This document shows positions 33,239 through 41,479 of a DNA stretch of 64,000 nt, piece after piece (within the stretch, counting starts at the first letter, position 1; each line of letters opens with the position of its first letter). Where the stretch lies: positions 868,001 to 932,000 of the forward strand of contig CP064987.1 of the NCBI GenBank assembly GCA_016699835.1, in the 5' to 3' direction. A program made the translations under genes and the position numbers. A model generated the notes under the pieces. The model was not told where the DNA came from and did not search any database. It saw nothing but the letters and a program-made list of their open reading frames with translations. This DNA comes from Phycisphaerales bacterium (lineage in GTDB: Bacteria; Planctomycetota; Phycisphaerae; Phycisphaerales; UBA1924).

Positions 33239-33742
33239 TCACGCCGCCTTCGAGTTCACGCGGCTGCGATCCAGACCCTTAAGCCACGCACGGACCTTCT
33301 GCTCGTCGCCCGCGGGAATCTCGCACTCGTTGGTCTTCGCGTTGATCTCGAACACGAACTGGGGCGAGGTGAACTCACCGAGCGTCATCGTCGCGAGCCC
33401 GTCGATCTCCACCTCGGTCCGTTCGACCATGGAGCCTTTCATCATGTTCTCGACGATGGTGTCGCGCCGATAGATCTTCGCGAACTCGAACTCCGGTGTG
33501 ATGCCGTCCATTCCGCATTCCGACATCACACGCCCGATCCGTGCCGAGAGATGCGGATCGACGTGCGACTCGCGCCAGATTCGGTCAATGGACGCCTGCG
33601 AGACCGAGCCGAGCGCCACGAGCAACGGTCCAAGGCGACCGCCGCAACGTTGCTGGACGTGCACCGCGGCCACGAGATCCTCATCGCAGATGAGGCCGGC
33701 CGCCAGCAGTTTGTCGCCGATGCGCTCGTTTGTCGTGTTCAT
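33239..33742 (-). CDS. Protein with GspE/PilB N-terminal-like domain
   Basis: Protein of 167 residues. ATG 33742 has CAGGAG eight bases upstream. The first 60 residues (NERIGDKLLAAGLICDEDLVAAVHVQQRCGGRLGPLLVALGSVSQASI) resemble the N-terminal domain of type II secretion and pilus ATPases (GspE/MshE-N), which in some proteins binds cyclic di-GMP. Here it has no ATPase attached. The rest contains FEFAKIYRRDTIVENMMKGSMVERTEVEIDGLATMTLGEFTSPQFVFEINAKTNECEIP and matches nothing I know. A stand-alone regulatory or adaptor role is possible; the resemblance is by pattern only. Confidence 0.6.
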   Translation of the reverse strand: MNTTNERIGDKLLAAGLICDEDLVAAVHVQQRCGGRLGPLLVALGSVSQASIDRIWRESHVDPHLSARIGRVMSECGMDGITPEFEFAKIYRRDTIVENMMKGSMVERTEVEIDGLATMTLGEFTSPQFVFEINAKTNECEIPAGDEQKVRAWLKGLDRSRVNSKAA

Positions 33743-33928
33743 CACGCCGACTCCTGGTCTTCCAAACACCAAAGGCACGGAATCACTCCCCCGCGCCTGG
33801 GGCTACGTCGGACACTCGGGCACGCCACATCATCAGGAAATCGGAATTTCCCCGCACCGACTCAAGAATGCTGGTTTTTGCACTTAGAGACGCCCGACCG
33901 ATAACCAGATTGTGCATTCGAGATCGGA

Positions 33929-35335
33929 TTACTCCGTGCTCGGAATCGCCACACGCGGCACTCCCGCCACGCCCTCCGTCGACACCGCCCGCACGCCGAA
34001 GATGTGATCATCCAGGCACAGATCGACCATTGCAAAGTCATCACCATCGGCAGGGAAGACCCATCGCCACATCGCGTCGGTCGTCAGTCTGCAGACGACC
34101 TCGTGGCGAGCGCCCGACGCGATCGGCGTCCATCGCACGAGCGTCCCCGAGCCGGTCGGCGAGTGCCCGGCTCGCACACGATCGGGCGCGGGCGGCGCAC
34201 TCGCGAGGTGGCAGAGCGCCGCGACGTTCAGCCGCGTCACGCCCGCGAGATACTCCGCGTCCACGAACTGGGGGAGGTCGCCGCGCTCGATCGAGCGATC
34301 CACGCGCGCGTGCTGGCGCGAGAAGTGCTCGTCGGGCTCGGTGAAGCGCACCGCCGGGATGCCCCTCGTGACAAACGGCGTGTGATCGCCGCCGCGACGG
34401 AACCGATCCGGGCGAAAGACCAGCATCGGCGCGACGTCGGTCATCTCCAATCGAGCGACGTCGACGATGAATCGCGCCAACTCGCGCGAGGGCGAGTCGC
34501 TCTCCAGCCCGTTCGATCGGAACATCGTCCGGGAGGCGTCATCGGCCGCCATCGGCACGCCCTCCGAGAAGACACGCACCACGTCGCGCCGTGCGGGATG
34601 GATCGAGCCGGCCGGACCCGATGGATCGCCGACGATGTCGCAGTTGAGCACGGCATGCACGTGCAACGACCGCGAAGCCGCCGCAGCCGACGCGCGAAAG
34701 GCCGCCCCCAGCAAGCCCTGCTCCTCGCCACCGGTGAGCACGATCACGACTGTGCCCGAAAGCGGGGCCGTGCAGAGCACTCGCGCCGCCTCGATCGCGA
34801 GCGCACACCCCGAGGCGTTGTCGTCGGCACCCGGCGCGTCGCTCGTCGAATCCAGCGGGTCGGCCGTCATGCTGTCGTAATGGGCCATCACATACGTCGC
34901 CCGGCGCGAAGCCTCAGGATCGACACCCGGGATGATCGCCAGCAGATTCACGATCCTGGCGCCCAGGGGCAACCGCGTTGAAGGCTCGGCGTCGAACTCC
35001 TCTTCGATCACGCTCAATCGCGATCCGGGCAACGCGGCAAAGGACTCGAGCGTTCGCTTGATCCAACGCCGCGCCGCCGCGTTCCCGCGCCCGGGATCGG
35101 TGTCGGGGGACAGCGTGTGCCGGGTCCCGAACGCCGCGAGCACGTCCACCGTCTCGCGCACGTGGTCGCGCGAGACGTGCGACAGGATGGACGCGAACCG
35201 GCGCGGAGAACTCGCGGCCTGCCCGCCGACTGAAGAACCCGGTTTCGCCTCAACGGTCGGGTGTGTTGGGTTCAAGCCCCGCTCGGCCGCGGCTGGCCGA
35301 CGACCATCTCCCGAACCGGTTTCGCGCGTCGGCAT
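33929..35335 (-). CDS. M28 family metallopeptidase
   Basis: Protein of 468 residues. Zinc-ligand motifs of the M28 family are present in order: MAHYDSM, GADDNASGCALAIEAARVL, TGGEEQGLLGA with the catalytic Glu, NCDIVGD and GGDHTPFVTRGIPAVRFTE. The core spans about residues 55-390, with a C-terminal domain after that (LVRWTPIASGARHEVVCRL). M28 enzymes are aminopeptidases or carboxypeptidases. No signal peptide is seen with this start, so a cytoplasmic place is likely unless the start lies elsewhere; the frame reaches ATG 35380, inside a palindromic operator. Divergent from the gene at 35449. Confidence 0.85.
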   Translation of the reverse strand: MPTRETGSGDGRRPAAAERGLNPTHPTVEAKPGSSVGGQAASSPRRFASILSHVSRDHVRETVDVLAAFGTRHTLSPDTDPGRGNAAARRWIKRTLESFAALPGSRLSVIEEEFDAEPSTRLPLGARIVNLLAIIPGVDPEASRRATYVMAHYDSMTADPLDSTSDAPGADDNASGCALAIEAARVLCTAPLSGTVVIVLTGGEEQGLLGAAFRASAAAASRSLHVHAVLNCDIVGDPSGPAGSIHPARRDVVRVFSEGVPMAADDASRTMFRSNGLESDSPSRELARFIVDVARLEMTDVAPMLVFRPDRFRRGGDHTPFVTRGIPAVRFTEPDEHFSRQHARVDRSIERGDLPQFVDAEYLAGVTRLNVAALCHLASAPPAPDRVRAGHSPTGSGTLVRWTPIASGARHEVVCRLTTDAMWRWVFPADGDDFAMVDLCLDDHIFGVRAVSTEGVAGVPRVAIPSTE

Positions 35336-35364
35336 GCCACATGGTACCCGGAAACAGATTTTGG

Positions 35365-35393
35365 TTGACAGGGAAAACATGTGACCATATGGT
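35365..35393 (+). promoter_or_regulatory. Probable sigma70-type promoter for the gene at 35449
   Basis: TTGACA (35365-35370) and TATGGT (35388-35393) are 17 bases apart on the plus strand, 56 bases before the start codon. The -10 box lies inside the 22-base palindrome described next, so a bound repressor would block it. Confidence 0.5.
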
Positions 35394-35399
35394 CACATG
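35378..35399. promoter_or_regulatory. 22-bp perfect palindrome, candidate operator
   Basis: The half site CATGTGACCAT is followed directly by its exact reverse complement, with no spacer. The palindrome sits in the divergent gap between the M28 peptidase and the small secreted protein and overlaps the -10 box of the latter. This is the placement expected for a dimeric repressor site serving both genes. TGTGACC-type half sites are used by some GntR-like and MarR-like regulators; no regulator gene is adjacent. Confidence 0.6.
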
Positions 35400-35448
35400 A
35401 TTGTCCCCGCTCCTGGGGGTGTGTTTGAAAGTGAAAGTGAGGCCACAG

Positions 35449-35823
35449 ATGCGAAACAAGTTCATCGTTTGTTCAGTGCTCCCATGCATGCTCATCGCCG
35501 GGGCCGGGGTCTCCGGCTCGAGCCTGGCGACGACGCGGGGCGCGAGCGGTCCCGAATCGAGCGGCGTCTTCCCGATTCCCAGCATCCTCGGGACGATCGC
35601 CGGTCGTGTCACATCCGAATCAACCGGCGGCGAGATCGTGGGCGCCGCGGTCACGCTCACTCGCGGCGATGTGATCGTCGCCCAGGGCACCAGCGGCAAG
35701 GACGGGCAGTTCGTCCTCGTCGGGATCGCGCCCGGGACGTACTCCATCTCGGCGAACGGGCATGAGAATCGAACCGTCAATCTCTCGCGATTCGACATCT
35801 ACGTGGAACTGACGGCCAAGTAG
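35449..35823 (+). CDS. Small secreted protein with carboxypeptidase-regulatory-like domain
   Basis: Protein of 124 residues. ATG 35449 follows GTGAGG. A signal peptide (MRNKFIVCSVLPCMLIAGAGVSGSSLA) is followed by a single beta-sandwich: GTIAGRVTSESTGGEIVGAAVTLTRGDVIVAQGTSGKDGQFVLVGIAPGTYSISANG. This has the pattern of CarboxypepD_reg/transthyretin-like domains, often found in surface proteins. It has no catalytic residues. The promoter upstream carries a palindromic operator, so expression is probably controlled. Confidence 0.8.
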   Translation: MRNKFIVCSVLPCMLIAGAGVSGSSLATTRGASGPESSGVFPIPSILGTIAGRVTSESTGGEIVGAAVTLTRGDVIVAQGTSGKDGQFVLVGIAPGTYSISANGHENRTVNLSRFDIYVELTAK

Positions 35824-35947
35824 ACCCCACACCGCATCACGAGCGCGTGATGAGGGCGTGCCGATGGTTCGCCTCACGCGAGCCATCGGTCTTGAATGGT
35901 GTCAAAGCCCATTGGGGTTTCGTGGGAACAACGTTTGGAGTGTGATC

Positions 35948-36418
35948 ATGACCGAGCGACTGGCTCCGACGTCTCACCTCTCGCTGGATGTGAAGTTGCA
36001 GGTCCCCGTCCGCGCCTCGCGGGCTCGCGCGTGGGAGATTCTCACAACACGGATGGGCGATTGGATGCGGTCCTATCCGGGACGCGAGCACATGGGCCTT
36101 GTTCTCGAGGCGAGGCCCGGCGGGATGCTGTGGAGGCCCTTTCCCGAGGGCGGCGGGTGCTGGTGGGCGACGGTGCGGTACCTCAAGCCTCTGCACCGGT
36201 TGGACCTGGTCGGGCCGTTCTTCATGGAAGGGCCGAGCGTGACGACCATCGTGTTCACGCTCGAGAGCGCCCCCGGGGACGAGTCGAACGGGCCATGCAC
36301 CTTGTCGGTGCACCATCGGATCATGGGTGAGTCCCCACCCGAGTCCGAAATGGCCAATGAGGCCTGGCGGTGCTTCCTTGAGGAGTTCTACATTCCCCTC
36401 AGCGAGGGCTCGTCATGA
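35948..36418 (+). CDS. SRPBCC (START/Bet v1-like) protein
   Basis: Protein of 156 residues from ATG 35948 with TGGAG upstream. The pattern HLSLDVKLQVPVRASRARAWEILTTRMGDWM, then GLVLEARPGGMLWRPFPEGGGCWWATVRYLKPLHRLDLVGPFFM and the long C-terminal helix (ESEMANEAWRCFLEEFY) fit the SRPBCC fold of the AHSA1-like kind, which forms a hydrophobic ligand pocket. Its stop overlaps the start of an ArsR-type regulator (ATGA), a pairing seen in many bacteria. Ligand unknown. Confidence 0.8.
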   Translation: MTERLAPTSHLSLDVKLQVPVRASRARAWEILTTRMGDWMRSYPGREHMGLVLEARPGGMLWRPFPEGGGCWWATVRYLKPLHRLDLVGPFFMEGPSVTTIVFTLESAPGDESNGPCTLSVHHRIMGESPPESEMANEAWRCFLEEFYIPLSEGSS

Positions 36419-36861
36419 CACGAAACACACGAGGAGTCAGAAGGACCCATCCGCGTCGGCGAGATCCGGACGCTCGCAGCGCCGCGCCCGCGTCGAATCC
36501 ACCGTCGCCGACGCCGCCTCCGATGCCCACGACGGAGTTCGACATCGACGCGGTCTGCCGAGCCCTCGCGGACCCGACGCGGCGGGCGCTCCTCGATCTG
36601 CTCCGCGACGGCCCGAAGACGACGGGCGATCTCTGCCTCGCGTTCCCCGCGGTGACCCGGTTCGCGGTGATGAAGCACCTTGGAATCCTGGAATCGGCAC
36701 AACTCGTGCTCGCCACGCGCGAGGGATCGAAGCGTTGGAACTGGCTGAATGGTGCGCCGCTCGCGACGCTCATGCAGCGTTGGATGACGCCTCTGGCGAT
36801 CTCGTGGTCGAGCGACATGCTCGCGTTCGCGCAGATCGCGGCCGAGAAGATCAAGCGGTAA
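36415..36861 (+). CDS. ArsR-family transcriptional regulator
   Basis: Protein of 148 residues if started at ATG 36415, which overlaps the SRPBCC stop; an internal ATG at 36523 would remove a 36-residue low-complexity Arg/Pro-rich lead. The winged helix is clear: DIDAVCRALADPTRRALLDLLRDGPKTTGDLCLAFPAVTRFAVMKHLGILESAQLVLATREGSKRWNWL. No metal-binding Cys pattern is seen, so it belongs to the non-metal ArsR group usually paired with SRPBCC proteins and probably represses its own operon. Confidence 0.85.
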   Translation: MTRNTRGVRRTHPRRRDPDARSAAPASNPPSPTPPPMPTTEFDIDAVCRALADPTRRALLDLLRDGPKTTGDLCLAFPAVTRFAVMKHLGILESAQLVLATREGSKRWNWLNGAPLATLMQRWMTPLAISWSSDMLAFAQIAAEKIKR

Positions 36862-36872
36862 CCCCCGCCGCT

Positions 36873-37619
36873 CTACCGAATCCGCCGGCCCTTGCTCACC
36901 TGGTGGCGTTTGGGCGTGATGTGGAAGGTCGCGACGCATTTGCCGACGCGTTTTTCCTTGCCGGCGACGGCCTCGCCCACGGACTTGGGAAGGACCTTCT
37001 CGGCCGTCGGACGCACCTTCTTCGGGAGGATCGGCTGCTGGACGATCTCCATGTCGATGGTGAGGTTGAACTCCTTGCCCGAGGCGATGAGGGCGGCGGC
37101 GTCCTCGCGCGGCGTGATCTTGTAGACCGCTGGGCCATAGCACGGCCTGAGGAATCGATATTCGAGGTTCTTGCAGACGACGGTGTACTCGCCGCCACAG
37201 AGTTGGAAGACGTACATCCCCCCGGCGATCTCGCTGTTGCCCAAGAGCGAGGCGCCGGCCATCGCGTTGTACCAGTTGCGGTTAAAGCGGCGATAGGGGA
37301 GGACGGCGGAGTACGTGTTCTCGTCGAGGCGTTTGGGGAGGCGGATCCCCGAGCGGAAGGCATAGGGCAGCCAGATGAGCGAGGTGGCCTTCTGCCAGAA
37401 GGCGTTGCGCGTCGAGAGACGGCTGATGTAGTTATCCAGCCGATCCATGAGGGAAGGCTTGCCGGCCTTGGCGCGGACGAGCACGTGCCCGGATTCGGTC
37501 ACGGTCGCCTCGGCGGGCACAAGTCCAGATTCAGATTGGGCGTGCTTTGGTTCCATCGGCGTCGGGCTCGCCTCGGGCGAGTCGGTCGTCGCGAGATTGG
37601 ACGTGGCGTGCGGCGTCAT
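36873..37619 (-). CDS. DUF4442-like (hot-dog fold) protein
   Basis: Protein of 248 residues from ATG 37619. A disordered lead of about 55 residues is followed by a domain matching DUF4442 or thioesterase-like hot-dog proteins: MDRLDNYISRLSTRNAFWQKATSLIWLPYAFRSGIRL, NTYSAVLPYRRFNRNWYNAMAGASLLGNSEIAGGMYVF and VVCKNLEYRFLRPCYGPAVYKIT. A basic tail (GKEKRVGKCVATFHITPKRHQVSKGRRIR) ends the chain. The family probably binds acyl chains, but no activity is proven. Convergent with the ArsR gene, 11 bases apart. Confidence 0.75.
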   Translation of the reverse strand: MTPHATSNLATTDSPEASPTPMEPKHAQSESGLVPAEATVTESGHVLVRAKAGKPSLMDRLDNYISRLSTRNAFWQKATSLIWLPYAFRSGIRLPKRLDENTYSAVLPYRRFNRNWYNAMAGASLLGNSEIAGGMYVFQLCGGEYTVVCKNLEYRFLRPCYGPAVYKITPREDAAALIASGKEFNLTIDMEIVQQPILPKKVRPTAEKVLPKSVGEAVAGKEKRVGKCVATFHITPKRHQVSKGRRIR

Positions 37620-37742
37620 GGCGTGGCGCGTCGAATCCGGCAATCGTAGTGGGCGACGGGGCGTGGGGTTCGGCCGAGCAACTGTGGATCTGAACGGTCA
37701 TTGGCCCGGGCAGCGCCTGCCGACCCGCTCTGGTCGCCCGGC

Positions 37743-38687
37743 TCAGACGCCGTCCTCGATAAGGTCGTACCACCCCTTGTCGTTTCGGCGTACGCGTCGG
37801 CAGGGGTTCCCCGGCTCGTGGTCGAGGATGAGGAGCCAGTCACGCTCGGCCGCCGCTTCCAGGAGCCAGCCCCTCGAGACCATGCTGGTGTATGGCTCGA
37901 CGTCGTAGCCGAGGCTGAAGGCCTGACCGACGTGCCATGCCGTGGGCATCACGTCGGGCGTGAAGACGACGGTGCGGCCTTTCTTGTCGGTGAACATCGT
38001 GGCCTGCTGGCCCCAGGTGTGCCCGGGCGTGAGGAAGACGCGGATGCCGGGATGGACCTCGGTTGTGCGGAGGTCGATGGGCAGCGTTGGTGATTCGTCG
38101 CGATCGGGCGTGATGCCGGTCGCGAAGGGGCGGGGCGAATCCACGAGCACCATCCGTTCGCGGAGCGGCTCGAGGTGATCGCGAAAATAGGTCCGCGTCA
38201 TCACCGACCGGTTCGCGATCGCGTCGTCCCACTCGCGCGACTGGCAGACGACCCTTGCGTTGGGGAGCGTGACCTTGACGCCGTGGTCGCCCGCCGAGCC
38301 TGGGCCGGTCCAGTCGGGGGTCTCACCGGCGTGGGGCAGTCGCGTCAGGCCGCCGGCGTGATCGAAGTGCATGTGGGAGATGATGGCGAGGTCGATCGCG
38401 TTCTCGGAACAATCGATCTCGTGGAGGGCGTCGGAGACGCAGCGATTCTCGAGCGCGAAGATGTCTCTGCTCTTGGGGTCGAGTTTGTTTCCGGTCCCGG
38501 CCTCGAGGAGGATTCTCTTGCCGCCCCCTTCGAGGAGCAGGCAGTTGTGCTGGAGCGTGACACGCCCGCGGTCGTCGATGGGAACATTTCGAGACCACAC
38601 GACCTTGGGGATCAGGCCGAACATCGATCCCGCGTCGAGGCGGAACTCGCCGGCGCGGAGGAGTTTCCAGGAATAGGTCACGGTCAT
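37743..38687 (-). CDS. MBL-fold metallohydrolase
   Basis: Protein of 314 residues with the metallo-beta-lactamase motif SHMHFDHAGG (His105, His107, Asp109, His110). Further metal ligands are probably His in FLTPGHTWGQQ and in LLILDHEPG near the end. The first part (NCLLLEGGGKRILLEAGTGNKL) forms the usual opening beta strands. Relatives include quorum-quenching lactonases and other hydrolases, and the substrate cannot be told. The start ATG at 38687 lacks a strong ribosome site. It lies 123 bases upstream of the DUF4442-like gene on the same strand. Confidence 0.88.
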   Translation of the reverse strand: MTVTYSWKLLRAGEFRLDAGSMFGLIPKVVWSRNVPIDDRGRVTLQHNCLLLEGGGKRILLEAGTGNKLDPKSRDIFALENRCVSDALHEIDCSENAIDLAIISHMHFDHAGGLTRLPHAGETPDWTGPGSAGDHGVKVTLPNARVVCQSREWDDAIANRSVMTRTYFRDHLEPLRERMVLVDSPRPFATGITPDRDESPTLPIDLRTTEVHPGIRVFLTPGHTWGQQATMFTDKKGRTVVFTPDVMPTAWHVGQAFSLGYDVEPYTSMVSRGWLLEAAAERDWLLILDHEPGNPCRRVRRNDKGWYDLIEDGV

Positions 38688-38923
38688 AGATCGAGCCTAG
38701 GCCCCGGACCGCCCAGGCCCGCGAACGTGGGTGGGCGAGTCCGGGAAGTGGGAAATCGTGAAGCGGTACCTTGCCCGCCCCGCACGATCCCCCCCGGCTC
38801 ACGGGCGAGAACCCGATACGGGCAACCGTGGGTTGAAATCGATCGCAGTGTTTGCCAGGCGTTGCCGATGGTTGTGGGCCGTCGGCCTTGGGACGCTCGA
38901 CGGAGGGAGAGAGAGGAGCACAC

Positions 38924-39346
38924 ATGGGCGTTCGAGCCACCCGGCAGGTTTCGGAGAGTTTTCGAGCATTCGAGCCATGCGGCGAGGCGTTCATCGCCCG
39001 GGCGCTTTTGAGACTATCAGAAGACAGCCCCGCGGCACGGGCGGCTCTTCCCACGGGGAGCGAGGAGTTCCACGCGACGGCGTTCGCCCACCTGCGGCAC
39101 ATCGTCCGGAACATGTCGAAGTTCGGTTCGCTGGAGTCCGGGCTTACGAAACTCGGCAAGCGTGCCGACGCCGCGGGCATCACGCCGAACGACCTCCAGC
39201 ACGCCCGGCACGCTCTGATCGCGACGATGTCGGAACTCCTGCGCGAGGAATGGGATGACGATCTGCACGCGGCATGGGAGCACACGCTCCAGGCGGCGTG
39301 CGGCGCGATGCTGCGGGGCATGACGCCCGTCCGGCATGCGGCCTGA
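38924..39346 (+). CDS. Globin-like protein lacking the usual proximal histidine
   Basis: Protein of 140 residues. ATG 38924 follows GAGAGGAGCACAC. The helical pattern fits bacterial single-domain globins such as the Vitreoscilla haemoglobin: FIARALLRLSEDSPAARAALP, TAFAHLRHIVRNMSKFGSLESGLTKLGKRA, AGITPNDLQHARHALIATMSELLREEWDDDLHAAWEHTLQAACGAML. In family members the proximal haem ligand lies in the xKxH(C/V)xxGV segment; here the equivalent (LGKRADAAGI, about residue 78-87) has Ala/Asp at that place. Nearby His residues (LQHARH) might substitute. It could be a haem-free sensor-type globin. Assignment rests on pattern, not on alignment scores. Confidence 0.6.
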   Translation: MGVRATRQVSESFRAFEPCGEAFIARALLRLSEDSPAARAALPTGSEEFHATAFAHLRHIVRNMSKFGSLESGLTKLGKRADAAGITPNDLQHARHALIATMSELLREEWDDDLHAAWEHTLQAACGAMLRGMTPVRHAA

Positions 39347-39479
39347 CATCGACTCCGCGAGATTGGAACGGTTTCCGGGCACACGCGGCACGCTGGATCG
39401 AATGGCGCGGAGAACGCGGCACGACTTCCTATAGTCACCGCCTCGTATTTTCGCACCCTCAACGCCGAGACCACGCGCC

Positions 39480-41330
39480 ATGCTCATCCGCACGCACACC
39501 TGCGGGCACCTCCGCGATTCGCACGTCGGGCAGACCGTCCGCCTTTGCGGCTGGGTCAACTCCTATCGCGACCACGGCAAACTCATCTTCATCGACCTGC
39601 GCGATCGTTACGGGCTGACGCAACTGGTCTTCGACCCCGAGGACGGCGCCGATCAGGCGATGATGGGCCACGCCGACAAACTCCGCTCCGAGGACGTGAT
39701 CGCGTGCGAGGGACTGGTTCGCATTCGCGTCGGGGGCGAGAACCCCAAACTCGCGACGGGCAAGGTCGAGATCGTCGTCAAGAAACTCGAGGTCCTGAGC
39801 AAGACGGACAACCCGCCGTTCCTGCCCGATGACCAGGCCGACCTTCCCAACGAGGAGTTGCGCCTGACGCATCGGTATCTCGACCTGCGTCGCCCGACGA
39901 TGCAGAAGATCCTGGGCACGCGCCACACGTTGTACCAGATCACGCGGAAGTACTTCGACGAAAACGGCTTCCTCGAGATCGAGACGCCCATCCTCTATAA
40001 GAGCACGCCCGAGGGCGCGCGCGAGTTCCTGGTGCCGAATCGCCACTCGCCCGGGACGTGGTACGCCCTGCCACAAAGCCCGCAGTTGTTCAAGCAGATT
40101 CTGATGGTCAGCGGGTGCGATCGATACATGCAGATCTGCCGCTGCTTCCGGGATGAGGACCCTCGTGCGGATCGCCAGGCCGAGTTCACGCAGATCGATC
40201 TCGAGATGTCCTTTGTCCGTCGCGACCAGGTGATGGAGACGATGGAGGGCTTTGTCCGCCGCCTGTGGAAGGAGATGGTCGGGTATGACGTCCCGCCTCT
40301 GCGGCGCATGTCCTATCGCGAGGCGATGGAGACCTATGGCATCGACCGGCCGGACACGCGATACGACCTCCGCATCAAGGACATCAGCGAGTTCGCCGGG
40401 ACCATCGACTTCGGGATCTTCAAGAGCGCCCTGGAGAAGGGCAAGGGTCTCCCCGCGTTCGCGAGCAAGAAGGGCGTCGTGAAGGCGCTGCGCGTGCCCG
40501 GCGGGGCCGAGAAACTCACGCGGAAGATCACCGACGGCTACACCGAGTTCGTCAAGGGCTTCGGCGCGGGCGGCGTCGCGGTGGTCAAGGTCATCGCGGA
40601 CGGCGCGGGCGTGAAACTCGACACGGGGATCGCGAAGTTCCTCGAGCCGAAGAAGGCCGAGGTGCTCGCGCTGCTCGGCGCCCAGGCCGGCGACACGATC
40701 CTCTTTGTCGCCGATGTCTATTCGATCGCCACGAAAGCGTTGGGCGAACTGCGACAGAAGGTTGCTCGCGACATGGGCGTGGTGCCTAAACCGGGGGCCG
40801 AGGGCGGCCCGTGGAACTTCCTGTGGGTGGTGGACTTCCCCATGTTCGAGCGGAACAAGGACACGGGCAAGTGGGTCGCGATGCACCACCCGTTCACGAG
40901 TCCGAACGACGACCAGATGCAGATGTTCCTCGACGCGAATGTCGAGGACGAGAACGCGATCGAGTCGATAGTTTCGGCGGGGTACGACATCGTGCTGAAC
41001 GGACAGGAGATCGCCGGCGGGAGCGTGCGTATCCACGATCAGGCCGTCCAGAGCAAGGTCTTCCAGTTGCTGGGGATGTCGCCCGAGCAGGCACGGGAGA
41101 AGTTCTCGTTCCTGCTCGAGGCGCTGCGCTTCGGCGCGCCGCCGCACGCGGGGATCGCCTTCGGCCTCGACCGCCTCGTCATGAACTTCATCGGGACCGA
41201 CAACATCCGCGACGTGATCGCATTCCCCAAGACGCAGGTGGGCGCGGACCTGATGACCAAGACACCGAGCCGGGTGACCGACGCCCAGCTGAAGGACGTT
41301 CATGTCAGGAACGTCATGCCGCAATCATAA
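39480..41330 (+). CDS. aspS: Aspartyl-tRNA synthetase, bacterial type
   Basis: Protein of 616 residues. It has the OB-fold anticodon domain (TCGHLRDSHVGQTVRLCGWVNSYRDHGKLIFIDLRDRYG), the class II catalytic core with motif 2 (CRCFRDEDPRADRQAEFTQIDLEMSF) and motif 3 (GIAFGLDRLVM), and the bacterial GAD insertion domain at about 300-420. The flipping loop EGAREFLVPNR is present. It charges tRNA-Asp (and possibly tRNA-Asn, if the organism uses the amidotransferase route). The ribosome site before ATG 39480 is weak. It stands alone, 133 bases after the globin-like gene. Confidence 0.97.
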   Translation: MLIRTHTCGHLRDSHVGQTVRLCGWVNSYRDHGKLIFIDLRDRYGLTQLVFDPEDGADQAMMGHADKLRSEDVIACEGLVRIRVGGENPKLATGKVEIVVKKLEVLSKTDNPPFLPDDQADLPNEELRLTHRYLDLRRPTMQKILGTRHTLYQITRKYFDENGFLEIETPILYKSTPEGAREFLVPNRHSPGTWYALPQSPQLFKQILMVSGCDRYMQICRCFRDEDPRADRQAEFTQIDLEMSFVRRDQVMETMEGFVRRLWKEMVGYDVPPLRRMSYREAMETYGIDRPDTRYDLRIKDISEFAGTIDFGIFKSALEKGKGLPAFASKKGVVKALRVPGGAEKLTRKITDGYTEFVKGFGAGGVAVVKVIADGAGVKLDTGIAKFLEPKKAEVLALLGAQAGDTILFVADVYSIATKALGELRQKVARDMGVVPKPGAEGGPWNFLWVVDFPMFERNKDTGKWVAMHHPFTSPNDDQMQMFLDANVEDENAIESIVSAGYDIVLNGQEIAGGSVRIHDQAVQSKVFQLLGMSPEQAREKFSFLLEALRFGAPPHAGIAFGLDRLVMNFIGTDNIRDVIAFPKTQVGADLMTKTPSRVTDAQLKDVHVRNVMPQS

Positions 41331-41479
41331 ACAGAAACGCACGCGGCTATTGCTTGCGCGCATGCCTGCCGGAATCAACGCACGCGGATACACTGCCAGC
41401 CCCAAAGACACGGCGTCGTGTCGCCGAGGGTGAGGATGCCCACGGACACTCGACGCAAACGCACCCGGAGGTTCTCGAC

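Noticed and set aside
39459..41324. 621-residue open frame on the minus strand
   Set aside because: Antisense shadow of aspartyl-tRNA synthetase; composition is Asp/Arg/Leu/His-rich with no family motif.
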